Assembly: GCA_900550705.1 (NCBI GenBank)
Contig: URTG01000054.1
Coordinates: 1 to 10,246 of the forward strand
DNA length: 10,246 nt
From: an uncultured Eubacteriales bacterium
GTDB taxonomy: Bacteria > Bacillota > Clostridia > Oscillospirales > Oscillospiraceae
Reading direction: 5' to 3'
Shown here one piece after another: positions 1 to 7,418 of this stretch. The notes under the pieces are model-generated. The model did not search any database and was not told where the DNA came from. It saw nothing but the letters and a program-made list of their open reading frames with translations. The stretch's first letter is position 1. The number at the start of each line of letters is the position of its first letter. The translations under genes were made by a program, and so were the position numbers.

Positions 1-25
1 TATCCAATTCCTTCCCCGAAGGGTG

Positions 26-49
26 CCCACGGAACTCGCGTTCCGTGGG
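26..49 (-). terminator. Perfect hairpin downstream of tRNA-Met, possible terminator or processing structure
   Basis: Two 10-base arms (26-35 and 40-49) pair perfectly around the four-base loop TCGC. The hairpin starts four bases beyond the encoded CCA end of the tRNA on the minus strand. The bases after it on that strand (25 down to 1) hold only a weak second CCC/GGG hairpin and no T run, so it is not a textbook intrinsic terminator. It may end transcription with other factors, or mark where the tRNA precursor is trimmed. The structure is seen directly; the role is inferred. Confidence 0.45.
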
Positions 50-53
50 ACGG

Positions 54-130
54 TGGTAGCGGCACCTGGATTTGAACCGGGGACACTGCGGGTATGAACC
101 GCATGCTCTAGCCAACTGAGCTATGCCGCC
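54..130 (-). tRNA. tRNA-Met (CAT), elongator type
   Basis: The minus strand folds into a complete 77-base cloverleaf with the CCA end encoded (54-56). The acceptor stem has seven pairs, the first being G1-U72. The D stem is GCTC/GAGC, the anticodon stem TGCGG/CCGCA, and the loop TTCATAC puts anticodon CAT at 94-96. The G1-U72 pair and the lack of the GGG/CCC anticodon stem argue for the elongator, not the initiator. The overall sequence resembles the Bacillus elongator tRNA-Met. A tRNA-Ile2, in which C34 is modified to lysidine, also reads CAT at the DNA level but is less likely on this resemblance. One oddity is that the middle pair of the T stem is C51-A63 in the RNA (plus-strand positions 79 and 67), a mismatch. 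Confidence 0.96.
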
Positions 131-161
131 ATGTGTTTGCCTCTTGCAGAGGACAAGGGAT

Positions 162-190
162 AGTATAGCGGATCATGTCCCATTTGTCAA
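162..190 (-). promoter_or_regulatory. Sigma-A promoter of tRNA-Met
   Basis: On the minus strand a perfect TTGACA (185-190) is followed, after exactly 17 bases, by TATACT (162-167). This is one of the closest matches to the housekeeping consensus in the window, as expected for a stable RNA gene. The predicted start is near 155, giving a leader of about 25 bases before the mature tRNA 5' end at 130. Confidence 0.92.
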
Positions 191-225
191 CAGAAAATCG
201 AAAATTTTTCGAAAAAGTTTTTGGA

Positions 226-249
226 GGGCGGTCCGGTGAGGGACCGCCC
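226..249 (-). terminator. Terminator after the TIM-barrel gene
   Basis: Nine-base arms (226-234 and 241-249) pair perfectly around a six-base loop, starting eight bases beyond the stop codon at 257-259. On the minus strand a run of five T lies about ten bases past the stem (211-216), and an A/T-rich stretch follows. The stem is strong, but the T run is displaced, so the efficiency is uncertain. Confidence 0.62.
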
Positions 250-256
250 CATGTAC

Positions 257-925
257 TCAGCCGTTAAAATGCGTCCGGTAGTCCTCCATGCGCTGGGCGA
301 ACAGCTTGCCGCAGGAGGGCGGGGTGTAGGTGATGGCGCTGGCCCCGGCCTGGATGGTGCGGAGGATGCTGGCCTGGGTGGGGCCGCCGGTGGCGATGAT
401 GGGCACGTCGGGGAAGGAGCGGCGGATGTGGGCGACGATCTCCGGGGTGCCGGCTGCGCCGGAGACGTTGAGAATGTCCGCTCCGGCGGCCAGACGGCCG
501 GCGATGTCCATCTGGCTGGAGACGATGGTGGCGATCACCGGGATGTCCACCACCTGCTTGATCTGGGCGATGGTCTCGTCGGTGATGGGGGCGTTGACCA
601 CCACGCCGTAGGCCCCCTGGTGCTCAGCGTACTCCGCCAGGCGGACGGACCGTGCTCCGTTGGTCACGCCGCCGCCCACGCCCACGAACACCGGGGCGTC
701 CGCCACGCTGATGATGGCCTGGGTGATGGAGGGCTGCGGGGTGAAGGGGTACACGGCGATGATGGCGTCGGCATCCACGTTCTTGATGATGGCCACGTCG
801 GTGGAGAAGACCAGCGATTTCACCAGCCGGCCGAAAATGCGGATGCCGGAGCACTGGGTGATGCAGTGGGGCACGTTGAGCAGATGGCTCCGCAGCGTTC
901 CGTTATAAGTAGGGATCAGGGTCAT
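257..925 (-). CDS. Conserved TIM-barrel protein of unknown activity (often labelled 'hydrolase')
   Basis: This is a 222-residue soluble protein with the repeating strand/glycine pattern of a small (beta/alpha)8 barrel, probably of the ribulose-phosphate-binding type. Visible motifs are CITQCSGIRIFGR (21-33), GVGGGVTNG (82-90), VVVNAP (108-113), NVSGAAGTPE (153-162), IIATGGPT (176-183) and ITYTPPS (198-204). The late GG-loop fits binding of a phosphate group, but the substrate is unknown. Similar proteins in Firmicutes usually carry only the name 'hydrolase', which I would not trust as a function. The start at 925 is chosen because AAAGGAG lies eight bases upstream. The longer reading to 1012 would run through the promoter and gives an atypical leader. 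It has its own promoter, so it is probably a single-gene unit. Identity as a conserved gene is secure; biochemical function is not. Confidence 0.92.
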   Translation of the reverse strand: MTLIPTYNGTLRSHLLNVPHCITQCSGIRIFGRLVKSLVFSTDVAIIKNVDADAIIAVYPFTPQPSITQAIISVADAPVFVGVGGGVTNGARSVRLAEYAEHQGAYGVVVNAPITDETIAQIKQVVDIPVIATIVSSQMDIAGRLAAGADILNVSGAAGTPEIVAHIRRSFPDVPIIATGGPTQASILRTIQAGASAITYTPPSCGKLFAQRMEDYRTHFNG

Positions 926-1000
926 AGGCGGGGCTCCTTTCCGAATGGCCGCTCCGTCGAATCCCGAGGAACCGGCCGAGATTTTGATTTTGTACTTGTT

Positions 1001-1009
1001 ATTATACCA
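1001..1009 (-). promoter_or_regulatory. Extended -10 promoter of the TIM-barrel gene
   Basis: The minus strand reads TGGTATAAT, an extended -10 element (TGN plus a perfect TATAAT, 1001-1006). No good -35 sits 17 bases upstream, which is common for extended -10 promoters. The predicted start is near 994, leaving a leader of about 70 bases before the ATG at 925. This placement also rules out translation from 1012. Confidence 0.65.
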
Positions 1010-1050
1010 CAAGCAAATGGAAAAATATGTTAAGATTCTGTGTCGAAATC

Positions 1051-1080
1051 AGGCCCGGCGCAAATTTTTGCGCCGGGCCT
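1051..1080 (-). terminator. Strong hairpin after purL
   Basis: Two 14-base arms (1051-1064 and 1067-1080) form an almost perfect palindrome 22 bases beyond the purL stop. The outer 11 pairs are GC-rich, and the inner A/T part would open as the loop. The minus strand continues GATTTCG without a T run, so this is a very stable stem with a poor tail. It separates purL from the TIM-barrel promoter just downstream, which supports a terminator role. Confidence 0.62.
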
Positions 1081-1102
1081 AATCGAATACAAATTGTATA
1101 TT

Positions 1103-4100
1103 TTATTTGAAATACTCCGCGCCGGACTCGAACAGAGGCTGGTGCTTCTCGCCGGGGATGTTCACACCGACGAAGGGACCGCGGCGCTCCAGATGGCCCA
1201 TCTTGCCGAAGACGCGGCCGTCGGGGGAGAAGATACCCTCGATGGCCTCCAGGGAGCCGTTGGGGTTCACGTCGATATCCATGGAGGGGTTGCCCTGGCC
1301 GTCTACATACTGGGTCGCGACCTGGCCGTTGGCGATGAGCTGATCCAGCACCGCCTGGGGGGCCACAAAGCGGCCCTCGCCGTGGGAGATGGGCAGGGTG
1401 TGCAGATCGCCCACGTTGGACTTCAGCATCCAGGGGGACTGGACGCTGGCCACCCGGGTGGTGACGTAGCGGCTCTGGTGGCGGCCGATGAGGTTATAGG
1501 TCAGGGTGGGGCACTGGTCGTCCATGGGACGGATCTCGCCGTAGGGCGCCAGACCCAGCTTCACCAGGGCCTGGAAGCCGTTGCAGATGCCCAGCATCAG
1601 GCCGTCCCGGTTCTTCAGCAGGTCCATAATGGCGTCAGACAGGGCGGGGGAGCGGAGGAAGGAGGCGATGAACTTGCCGGAGCCCTCGGGCTCGTCGCCG
1701 CCGGAGAAGCCGCCGGGGAGAATGACCATCTGGCTTCTGCGGATGGCGGCCTCCAGGGCCTGGGCGGACTGAGACAGGAAGTCGGTGGTCAGGTTGCGGA
1801 CCACGATGATCTCCGGGTCGATGCCCGCGCGGAGACAGGCCTGGGCGGTGTCGTACTCGCAGTTGGTGCCGGGGAAGACGGGGATGACCGCCTTGGGCTG
1901 GGCCACCTTGTGCTTGCACACGGCGGGGGAGCGCTTGTCCCAGGACAGGGGGGCCACGGACTCAGAGGTGCCGGCGTGGGTGGGATAGACCTGCTCCAGC
2001 ACGTTCTCGTTCCGCTCCATCAGCTCCTGGACGGACACGGCCTCGCCGGGCAGGGCGATGTAGGGCGCCTCGGTGGTCTCGCCGATGCGGGTGGCGCAGG
2101 GGAGGTTGACCTCCTCGCTCAGCTCGGCCACGATGGCACCGGGCTGGGCGGCATACCAGGCCACGTCCTCCAGACCGGCCTGGAAGCCAATCTCATTGCC
2201 GAAGGACATCTTCATCACGGCCTCGGCCACGCCGTGCTCCACGGCCCAGGCGGCCTTGACCTTGCCGGCCTGGTGCAGGGCGTAGAAGGCCTCCCAGGCG
2301 GACTTGCAGTCCTCAGCGGCGAACAGATAGACGGGGTGACCGGCGGCCTTGAACTCGGTGGACAGGACCTGCCCGGCGGGGATGGGGGCGATGGCGAAGG
2401 AGATGAGGGTGGGGGGCACGTCCTTGTTCAGGAAGGAGCCGGACATGGAGTCCTTGCCGCCGATGGCGGCGGCCCCCAGCTCCAGCTGGGCGTCCAGCGC
2501 ACCCAGCAGGGCGGAGAAGGGCTTGCCCCAGCGGTGAGGCTCGTCCCGCAGCTTCTCAAAGAACTCCTGGAGGGTGAGGTATGCCTTGTGGTAGTCCGCA
2601 CCGGCGGCCACCAGCTTGGTCATCGAGGTATACACCGCGCTGCGGGCCCCGGTGTAGGGGTCGGCGGACAGCTGGTCGGGGTCGCAACCCCAGGCCATCA
2701 CGCTGGCCTGGTCGGTCTCCTGGCCGGGCAGAACGGGGAACAGGGCGGCCATAGCCTGGGCGGGGGAGCGCTGGGTCTTGCCGCCGAAGGGCATGAGCAC
2801 CGAGGCGGAGCCGATGGACCCGTCGAACCGCTCGGTCAGGCCCCGGCGGCTGCCGCACTTCAGGCTGGAGGCCATGGTCTTCAGGTCGTGGAAGGTCTCG
2901 GCGTTCCGGTTGGACCGGTCGGTCTTGTCCACAGACAGGGTGGCGTGCTTCACCGCGCCGTTGGTGTTCAGGAACGCCCGGGACAGGTCGGCGATGGTCT
3001 GGCCCTGCCAGTGCATGACCATGCGGGGGCGCTCGGTGACCACGGCCACGGGATAGGCCTCCAGATTCTCCGCCTGGGCGGCGGCGATGAGCTTGTCCGC
3101 GTCCTGGGGCGCGACCACCACGGCCATGCGCTCCTGGCTTTCAGAGATGGCCAGCTCGGTGCCGTCCAGACCGTCATACTTCTTGCGGACGGCGTCCAGC
3201 TGGATCTCCAGACCGTCGGCCAGCTCGCCGATGGCCACGGACACGCCGCCGGCGCCGAAGTCGTTGCAGCGCTTGATGAGGCGGGTCACGTCGCCGTTGC
3301 GGAACAGGCGCTGGATCTTGCGCTCCTCGGGGGCGTTGCCCTTCTGCACCTCAGAGGCCATGGTGGTCAGAGACTTCTTGTTGTGGCTCTTAGAGGAGCC
3401 GGTGGCGCCGCCGATGCCGTCCCGGCCGGTGCGGCCGCCCAGCAGGATCACCACGTCGCCGGGGGCGGGGCGCTCCCGGACCACGTTCTCTGCCGGGGCC
3501 GCGCCCACCACCGCGCCGCACTCCAGGCGCTTGGCGATGTAGCCCTCGTGATACACCTCGGCCACATGGCCGGTGGCCAGGCCGATCTGGTTGCCATAGG
3601 AGGAGTAGCCCGCCGCGGCGGTCACCGCCAGCTTCCGCTGGGGCAGCTTGCCCTCCAGGGTCTGCTCAAAGGGCACGCGGGGGTCGCCGCCGCCGGTGAA
3701 GCGCATGGCCTGGTGGACATACACACGGCCGGACAGGGGGTCGCGGATACAGCCGCCGATGCAGGTGGCCGCGCCGCCGAAGGGCTCGATCTCGGTGGGG
3801 TGGTTGTGGGTTTCGTTCTTGAACATGAGCAGCCAGTCCTGCTCCTTGCCGTCCACCTGGGCGGGGACGTGGATGGAGCAGGCGTTGATCTCCTCGCTCT
3901 CGTCCAGCTCGGGCAGCAGGCCCCGCTTTTTCAGGGTCTTGGTGCCGATGGTGGCCAGGTCCATCAGGGTCTGGGGGCGCTGGTCGGCCTTCTCCTGGCC
4001 GTAGACCTCTACCCGGGCGGCCAGATAGCGCTCGTAGGCGGCCTTCACCTGGGGGTCGGCGATGTCGACCCGGTCCAGGTGGGTGGAGAAGGTGGTGTGG

Positions 4101-4783
4101 CGGCAGTGGTCAGACCAGTAGGTATCCACCACGCGGACCTCGGTGATGGTGGGGTCCCGCTTCTCCTCGTCCCGGAAATAGGTCTGGAGGAACTTCAGGT
4201 CGTCCAGGTCCATCGCCAGGCCCAGCCGGTCCAGCAGGGCGGCCAGGGCGGTCTCGTCCATGGCGGTGAAGCCGTCTACCGTGGCCACATGGTCGGGGGC
4301 CTCGTGGGTGCGGACCAGGGTCTCGGGCTTGTCCATGGTGGCCTCCCGGCTCTCCACGGGGTTGATGAGATAGTGACGGATCTTGTCCAGGTCGCTCTGG
4401 CTCAGCTCGCCCTCCAGAATGTACACCTTGGCGTAGGCGATGAGGGGGCGGTCCACCCCGGCCATCAGCTGAATGCACTGGGCGGCGGAGTCGGCCCGCT
4501 GGTCGAACTGGCCGGGCAGCGCCTCCACAGCCAGAATGCTGTGGGCGCAGGCGGGGGCGGCAAAGGTCTCGTCGGTGACGGCGTCCACCTGGGGCTCGGA
4601 GAAGACGATGCCCTTGGCCTGCTCATAGACGGCGGCGTCGAGCTGGTCGGCGTCGTAGCGGTTGAGGATGGTGACGGACTTCAGATTCTGAACGCCCAGC
4701 TGCTCCCGCAGCGCCTTGCACAGGCCCTGGGCCTCCACGTCGAATCCGGCTCGTTTCTGAGAATAACAGCGGTATACACTCAT
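1103..4783 (-). CDS. purL: Phosphoribosylformylglycinamidine synthase, single-chain clostridial type
   Basis: This cytosolic enzyme performs the fourth step of de novo purine synthesis: FGAR + glutamine + ATP to FGAM. At 1226 residues it carries all three activities in one chain. A PurS-like region (about 1-150) is followed by the linker with TYWSDHCRHTTF (221-232). Two ATPase/synthetase halves follow, with NETHNHPTEIEPFGG (323-337), GRTGRDGIGGATGSS (450-464), FGAGGVSVAIGEL (509-521) and GGKDSM (775-780). The C-terminal glutaminase has PGTNCEYD (971-978), the nucleophile Cys1067 in GICNGFQ, and the His1134/Glu1136 pair in HGEGRF, so the amidotransferase looks intact. The start at 4783 gives MSVYRCYS and has GGAGGG eight bases upstream; the longer reading to 5011 runs into the neighbouring gene. 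No purine riboswitch is visible in the 76-base upstream gap, and no other pur gene lies in the window. It is probably co-transcribed with the genes at 4860 and 6456. Confidence 0.98.
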   Translation of the reverse strand: MSVYRCYSQKRAGFDVEAQGLCKALREQLGVQNLKSVTILNRYDADQLDAAVYEQAKGIVFSEPQVDAVTDETFAAPACAHSILAVEALPGQFDQRADSAAQCIQLMAGVDRPLIAYAKVYILEGELSQSDLDKIRHYLINPVESREATMDKPETLVRTHEAPDHVATVDGFTAMDETALAALLDRLGLAMDLDDLKFLQTYFRDEEKRDPTITEVRVVDTYWSDHCRHTTFSTHLDRVDIADPQVKAAYERYLAARVEVYGQEKADQRPQTLMDLATIGTKTLKKRGLLPELDESEEINACSIHVPAQVDGKEQDWLLMFKNETHNHPTEIEPFGGAATCIGGCIRDPLSGRVYVHQAMRFTGGGDPRVPFEQTLEGKLPQRKLAVTAAAGYSSYGNQIGLATGHVAEVYHEGYIAKRLECGAVVGAAPAENVVRERPAPGDVVILLGGRTGRDGIGGATGSSKSHNKKSLTTMASEVQKGNAPEERKIQRLFRNGDVTRLIKRCNDFGAGGVSVAIGELADGLEIQLDAVRKKYDGLDGTELAISESQERMAVVVAPQDADKLIAAAQAENLEAYPVAVVTERPRMVMHWQGQTIADLSRAFLNTNGAVKHATLSVDKTDRSNRNAETFHDLKTMASSLKCGSRRGLTERFDGSIGSASVLMPFGGKTQRSPAQAMAALFPVLPGQETDQASVMAWGCDPDQLSADPYTGARSAVYTSMTKLVAAGADYHKAYLTLQEFFEKLRDEPHRWGKPFSALLGALDAQLELGAAAIGGKDSMSGSFLNKDVPPTLISFAIAPIPAGQVLSTEFKAAGHPVYLFAAEDCKSAWEAFYALHQAGKVKAAWAVEHGVAEAVMKMSFGNEIGFQAGLEDVAWYAAQPGAIVAELSEEVNLPCATRIGETTEAPYIALPGEAVSVQELMERNENVLEQVYPTHAGTSESVAPLSWDKRSPAVCKHKVAQPKAVIPVFPGTNCEYDTAQACLRAGIDPEIIVVRNLTTDFLSQSAQALEAAIRRSQMVILPGGFSGGDEPEGSGKFIASFLRSPALSDAIMDLLKNRDGLMLGICNGFQALVKLGLAPYGEIRPMDDQCPTLTYNLIGRHQSRYVTTRVASVQSPWMLKSNVGDLHTLPISHGEGRFVAPQAVLDQLIANGQVATQYVDGQGNPSMDIDVNPNGSLEAIEGIFSPDGRVFGKMGHLERRGPFVGVNIPGEKHQPLFESGAEYFK

Positions 4784-4830
4784 GTACGGTTCCCTCCACA
4801 GTTTAATTTGTTCCCTATCTATTCCAACAA

Positions 4831-4845
4831 CGGACCCGGGGTCCG
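4831..4845. other. Short GC palindrome between the lipoprotein gene and purL
   Basis: Seven-base arms (4831-4837 and 4839-4845) flank one central G, so a realistic hairpin has about six pairs and a three-base loop. It lies in the 76-base gap, with no T run after it on the minus strand. At most it would weaken transcription into purL or stabilise the mRNA ends. I see no convincing promoter in this gap; a TTGGAA/TAAACT pair would place the start on the ribosome-binding site. Confidence 0.4.
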
Positions 4846-4859
4846 CAGTGTTGACAGCG

Positions 4860-6383
4860 TCAGGACAGGCTCCAGCTGTCCAGATGGTAAAACACATTGC
4901 CCCGCACCGGCTCCAGGCCGGACACCCGGCCCCAGGGGGTGAGGACGGAGCTGTTCTTAAAGCACACGGCGGCCAGGGGGACCTCCTCCGCCAGATAGAA
5001 GCACAGGGCACGGGCGGTGCTGGGCCGGTCGTCCCCCAGGCTGGCGCGGAAGGAGGTCAGAAAGCCCAAGCCGGTCTCGTCCTGCCAGCGGCCATAGTTC
5101 AGCGCCCCCTCGGGGGACAGCAGGGGAAAGAGGTCGAAGTCGGCGGTGAGGATGACCTCCCCCACATACAAATCGAAGCTGCCCGAGGACAGGGCGGCGG
5201 AGTACTCCTCGAAGGACAGGCTGCGGACCTGAATCCGCATTCCGGCATGTTCCAGCTGACTGGCCAGCTGGTTGGCCAGGGAGACCTTGGCGGCGCTCTC
5301 GCTGTTAACGATGAGCGTCAGGGTCCGGCCCAGCACGTTGGCGTCGGAGAGGTCCTGGGCGGCCTGGGCCGGGTCGTAGGCCAGCCTGGCGGCTACCCCC
5401 TCGTCATACAGGCCGCTGGCGGGATGGACGGGCAGGGCGGAGGCCACGGCGTGGCTGGCGTAGATGGTCTGGGCGGCGGCAGTGCGGTCGATGGCCCGGG
5501 CCAGGGCGCTCCGCACGGCGGCGTGCTGACACTGGCCCCGCTGGGTGTTGAAGCCGATATAAATCATATCGGTGGTGGGGTAGTCCCAGGTCTGGTAGTT
5601 GCCCGAGTACCCCGCCGCGCCGCTGCCCATCAGGTCCACGTCCACCAGGGAGATGTCCCCGGAGCTGAAGGAGAAGGGCAGCTCGTCCGTCCGGTTCAGC
5701 GCGCTTAGCGGGATGGTCTCCCGGGGCAGGGCGGTGCCCTGCCACCAGCCGGAGCGGGCGGTGAGGGACCAGGTGCCGTCGGTCTCCGTCAGCACATAGG
5801 GACCCGTGCCCAGGGGGCGGTCTCCGCCGCCCAGGGAGATGGGCACGTCCAGCAGCAGGGGCAGGGCCCCGTTGGGGGTGTTCAGGGTGATGGTCACCGT
5901 GGTCTCGTCCCCGGTGACGGAGGCCACGCAGGCCAGCCGCTGGGCGTAGCTGGCCCCGGCGGCCCGGGCGGCGTTCAGCGCCTCGGCCACCCGCTGACCG
6001 GTGAGGGCCGCCCCGTCGGAGAAGGTGACGCCGCTGCGGAGGGTGAGCGTCCAGGTGAGCTTGTCGTAGCTGGCCTCCGCCCCGGTGCACAGAACGGGCA
6101 CGGCCTGAAAGTCCCGGTCCACCTGGAACAGAGGCTCGTACAGCAGGGCGGACAGGGTGAGATTGGAGCGGTTCACCGCCGTGGCCGGGTTCAGCACGGC
6201 CTGGGGGAAAAAGGGCAGCGCAAAGGGCCGGGCGGACTCCTCCGGCGGGGAGGACACGTCCGTCTGGGCGGAGGAGACGCTGCCGGAGGCGCTGGCCTCC
6301 GGGTCTCCCCCGTGTCTGCCGCAGCCGCCCAGAGAGAGCAGCAGGGCGGCGGCCAGCAGAAGGGCAGTCAATGCTTTCTTCAT
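4860..6383 (-). CDS. Oligopeptide-type ABC transporter substrate-binding lipoprotein (SBP family 5)
   Basis: This 507-residue protein is probably anchored outside the membrane. It has a lipoprotein signal: positively charged MKK, a hydrophobic core, then LGGC with Cys21 as the lipidated residue. A Ser/Ala/Glu/Pro-rich linker (about 22-52) leads into a family 5 binding domain like OppA/DppA. Family features include LLYEPLFQVD (80-89), an LTWTLTLRSGVTFSDG-type strand/turn (about 109-124), LGTGPYVL and IGFNTQRG. The ligand cannot be read from sequence; the family binds peptides, and some members bind nickel or sugars. No permease or ATPase gene lies beside it, so it is an orphan that must share a transporter encoded elsewhere or act as a sensor. 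The ribosome-binding site is weak (AGGA about 11 bases upstream). It sits 72 bases after pgeF and 76 before purL, with no clear promoter, so co-transcription is likely. Confidence 0.9.
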   Translation of the reverse strand: MKKALTALLLAAALLLSLGGCGRHGGDPEASASGSVSSAQTDVSSPPEESARPFALPFFPQAVLNPATAVNRSNLTLSALLYEPLFQVDRDFQAVPVLCTGAEASYDKLTWTLTLRSGVTFSDGAALTGQRVAEALNAARAAGASYAQRLACVASVTGDETTVTITLNTPNGALPLLLDVPISLGGGDRPLGTGPYVLTETDGTWSLTARSGWWQGTALPRETIPLSALNRTDELPFSFSSGDISLVDVDLMGSGAAGYSGNYQTWDYPTTDMIYIGFNTQRGQCQHAAVRSALARAIDRTAAAQTIYASHAVASALPVHPASGLYDEGVAARLAYDPAQAAQDLSDANVLGRTLTLIVNSESAAKVSLANQLASQLEHAGMRIQVRSLSFEEYSAALSSGSFDLYVGEVILTADFDLFPLLSPEGALNYGRWQDETGLGFLTSFRASLGDDRPSTARALCFYLAEEVPLAAVCFKNSSVLTPWGRVSGLEPVRGNVFYHLDSWSLS

Positions 6384-6455
6384 ACAGAGAAAATTCCTAT
6401 TCCTTGCTTCCGAATCGTCCCGCCCCGGCGGGGCAGAGGTCGAAACGAGAAGAAA

Positions 6456-7265
6456 TTATCGCAGGGCGATGAGGGCGGCCATGCTCCCCCGGGCATTGCC
6501 CACCCGGCGGTGGGACCAGAACAGCTCCGGGTGACAGGCGGTGCAGGCCCCGCAGCGGGCGATGTGCTCCGGGGCGACCCCGGCCGCCTGCAGCCACTGG
6601 GCGTTGACGCCCTTCAGGTCCACCCGGAACTTGTCCGTGCCGGGCAAAGGGGTGATGAGGGGCGCGGCCTTGGCCCCCAGTCCGGCGGTCACGGCGTCGG
6701 GCACGTCCCCGTGGGTCTCGAAGCAGCAGGGGCCGATGCCGGGGCCGATGGCGGCCAGAATATCCTCCGGCCTGCAGCCGTAGGCCCGGACCATGGCCCG
6801 GACGGTCTCGGCGGCGATGCCCCCGGCGGCCCCCCGCCAGCCCCCGTGGGCGGCCCCCACGGCCCGGCGCACCGGGTCATAGAGCAGGATGGGGATGCAG
6901 TCGGCGGTGAAGGCCGTGAGACAGATACCGGGCACGTCGGTAATGAGCGCGTCAGCCGACCGGTCGCCCCGGTCGGCGGGGCTGGGCAGAGCATCCGCCT
7001 CCCCCACCACCCGCACCCGGCAGGTGTGCTCCTGGCGGTTTTTCACCAGCCGGGTGGGGCAGCCGAGCACGGCGCAGAAGCGGCGGAAGTTTTCCGCCAC
7101 GTTGGCGGCCTCGTCCCCCCGTCCGGCCCCAAGGTTCAGAGTGTCCCAGGGCGCGGGGGAGACGCCGCCCACCCGGGTGGAAAAGCCGTGGGCCGCCCCC
7201 GCCCAGGCGGGCTGGGCGCAGTAATAAAAGGGGATGTCTCCCCGCCGGGTGAAGGTGACCGCCAT
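6456..7265 (-). CDS. pgeF: Peptidoglycan editing factor / laccase-domain purine nucleoside enzyme (PgeF, YlmD/YfiH family)
   Basis: This is a 269-residue cytosolic protein of the multi-copper-oxidase-like laccase domain family. Known members act on purine nucleosides (phosphorylase and adenosine deaminase activity; human LACC1 is a relative), and the E. coli homologue edits the second residue of muropeptide precursors. The metal-site residues are in place: His26 in AAHGFSTR, His80 in RQEHTC, Cys123 in FTADCIPI and His140 in AAHGGWRG. The signature GPGIGPCCFE (174-183) and the C-terminal CTACHPELFWSHRR are also present. The start at 7265 is preferred over 7334: AGGAG lies nine bases upstream, and the 7334 codon overlaps the -10 of the promoter. 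It is the probable first gene of a three-gene unit with the lipoprotein gene and purL. Which of the two reported activities matters here cannot be told from sequence. Confidence 0.94.
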   Translation of the reverse strand: MAVTFTRRGDIPFYYCAQPAWAGAAHGFSTRVGGVSPAPWDTLNLGAGRGDEAANVAENFRRFCAVLGCPTRLVKNRQEHTCRVRVVGEADALPSPADRGDRSADALITDVPGICLTAFTADCIPILLYDPVRRAVGAAHGGWRGAAGGIAAETVRAMVRAYGCRPEDILAAIGPGIGPCCFETHGDVPDAVTAGLGAKAAPLITPLPGTDKFRVDLKGVNAQWLQAAGVAPEHIARCGACTACHPELFWSHRRVGNARGSMAALIALR

Positions 7266-7332
7266 GGGCCGACGCTCCTCTCTGAATTTCGTGGGATACG
7301 CCCCCCAAAAAAGAGAAATGGGGGATTCTTTC

Positions 7333-7361
7333 ATTCTATCCTAAAATCTCCGCCGTGGCAA
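7333..7361 (-). promoter_or_regulatory. Sigma-A promoter of pgeF
   Basis: The minus strand has TTGCCA (7356-7361), a 17-base spacer, then TAGAAT (7333-7338); each hexamer matches the consensus at five of six positions. The predicted start near 7326 leaves a leader of about 60 bases. That leader can pair a C5 run with a downstream G run around a T-rich loop (about 7299-7324), a weak hairpin. Confidence 0.8.
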
Positions 7362-7394
7362 CCCGCCCCCGGGAGAAATCCCGGGGAGATTTTA
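7342..7394. repeat. Nested inverted repeats overlapping the pgeF promoter
   Basis: Outer 10-base arms TAAAATCTCC (7342-7351) and GGAGATTTTA (7385-7394) are perfect complements. Inside, 7367-7374 pairs with 7379-7386 as an eight-pair GC stem with a GAAA loop on the plus strand. The right arms of the two structures share 7385-7386, so they compete. The left outer arm lies in the spacer of the pgeF promoter. The element may contribute to ending the upstream 70-residue gene, or affect promoter firing; both are inference. Confidence 0.6.
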
Positions 7395-7395
7395 C

Positions 7396-7412
7396 AAAAA
7401 ACGGGGCGTTTT
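7396..7412 (-). terminator. Weak intrinsic terminator after the 70-residue protein
   Basis: On the minus strand AAAACG (7407-7412) pairs with CGTTTT (7398-7403) around a three-base loop, and the T tract runs to six bases (7396-7401). It begins seven bases after the stop codon at 7419. The stem is short and A/T-rich, so the larger structure immediately downstream may do most of the work. Confidence 0.45.
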
Positions 7413-7418
7413 GCCAAA

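Noticed and set aside
926..1012. N-terminal extension of the TIM-barrel protein to 1012
   Set aside because: It overlaps the extended -10 promoter and lacks a ribosome-binding site; the ATG at 925 has AAAGGAG at ideal spacing.
4784..4859. Purine riboswitch or separate promoter for purL
   Set aside because: The 76-base gap is too short for a purine aptamer, and none of its conserved loops are visible; the best promoter-like pair would start transcription on the ribosome-binding site.
1040..4942. 1300-codon open frame on the plus strand opposite purL
   Set aside because: Its translation is Gly/Ala/His/Leu/Val-rich low-complexity sequence with no domain, exactly the shadow produced by a GC-rich gene on the other strand. 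PurL motifs and ribosome-binding site lie on the minus strand.
7266..7334. Upstream ATG for pgeF at 7334
   Set aside because: That codon lies in the -10 hexamer of the promoter, so it would not be in the mRNA.
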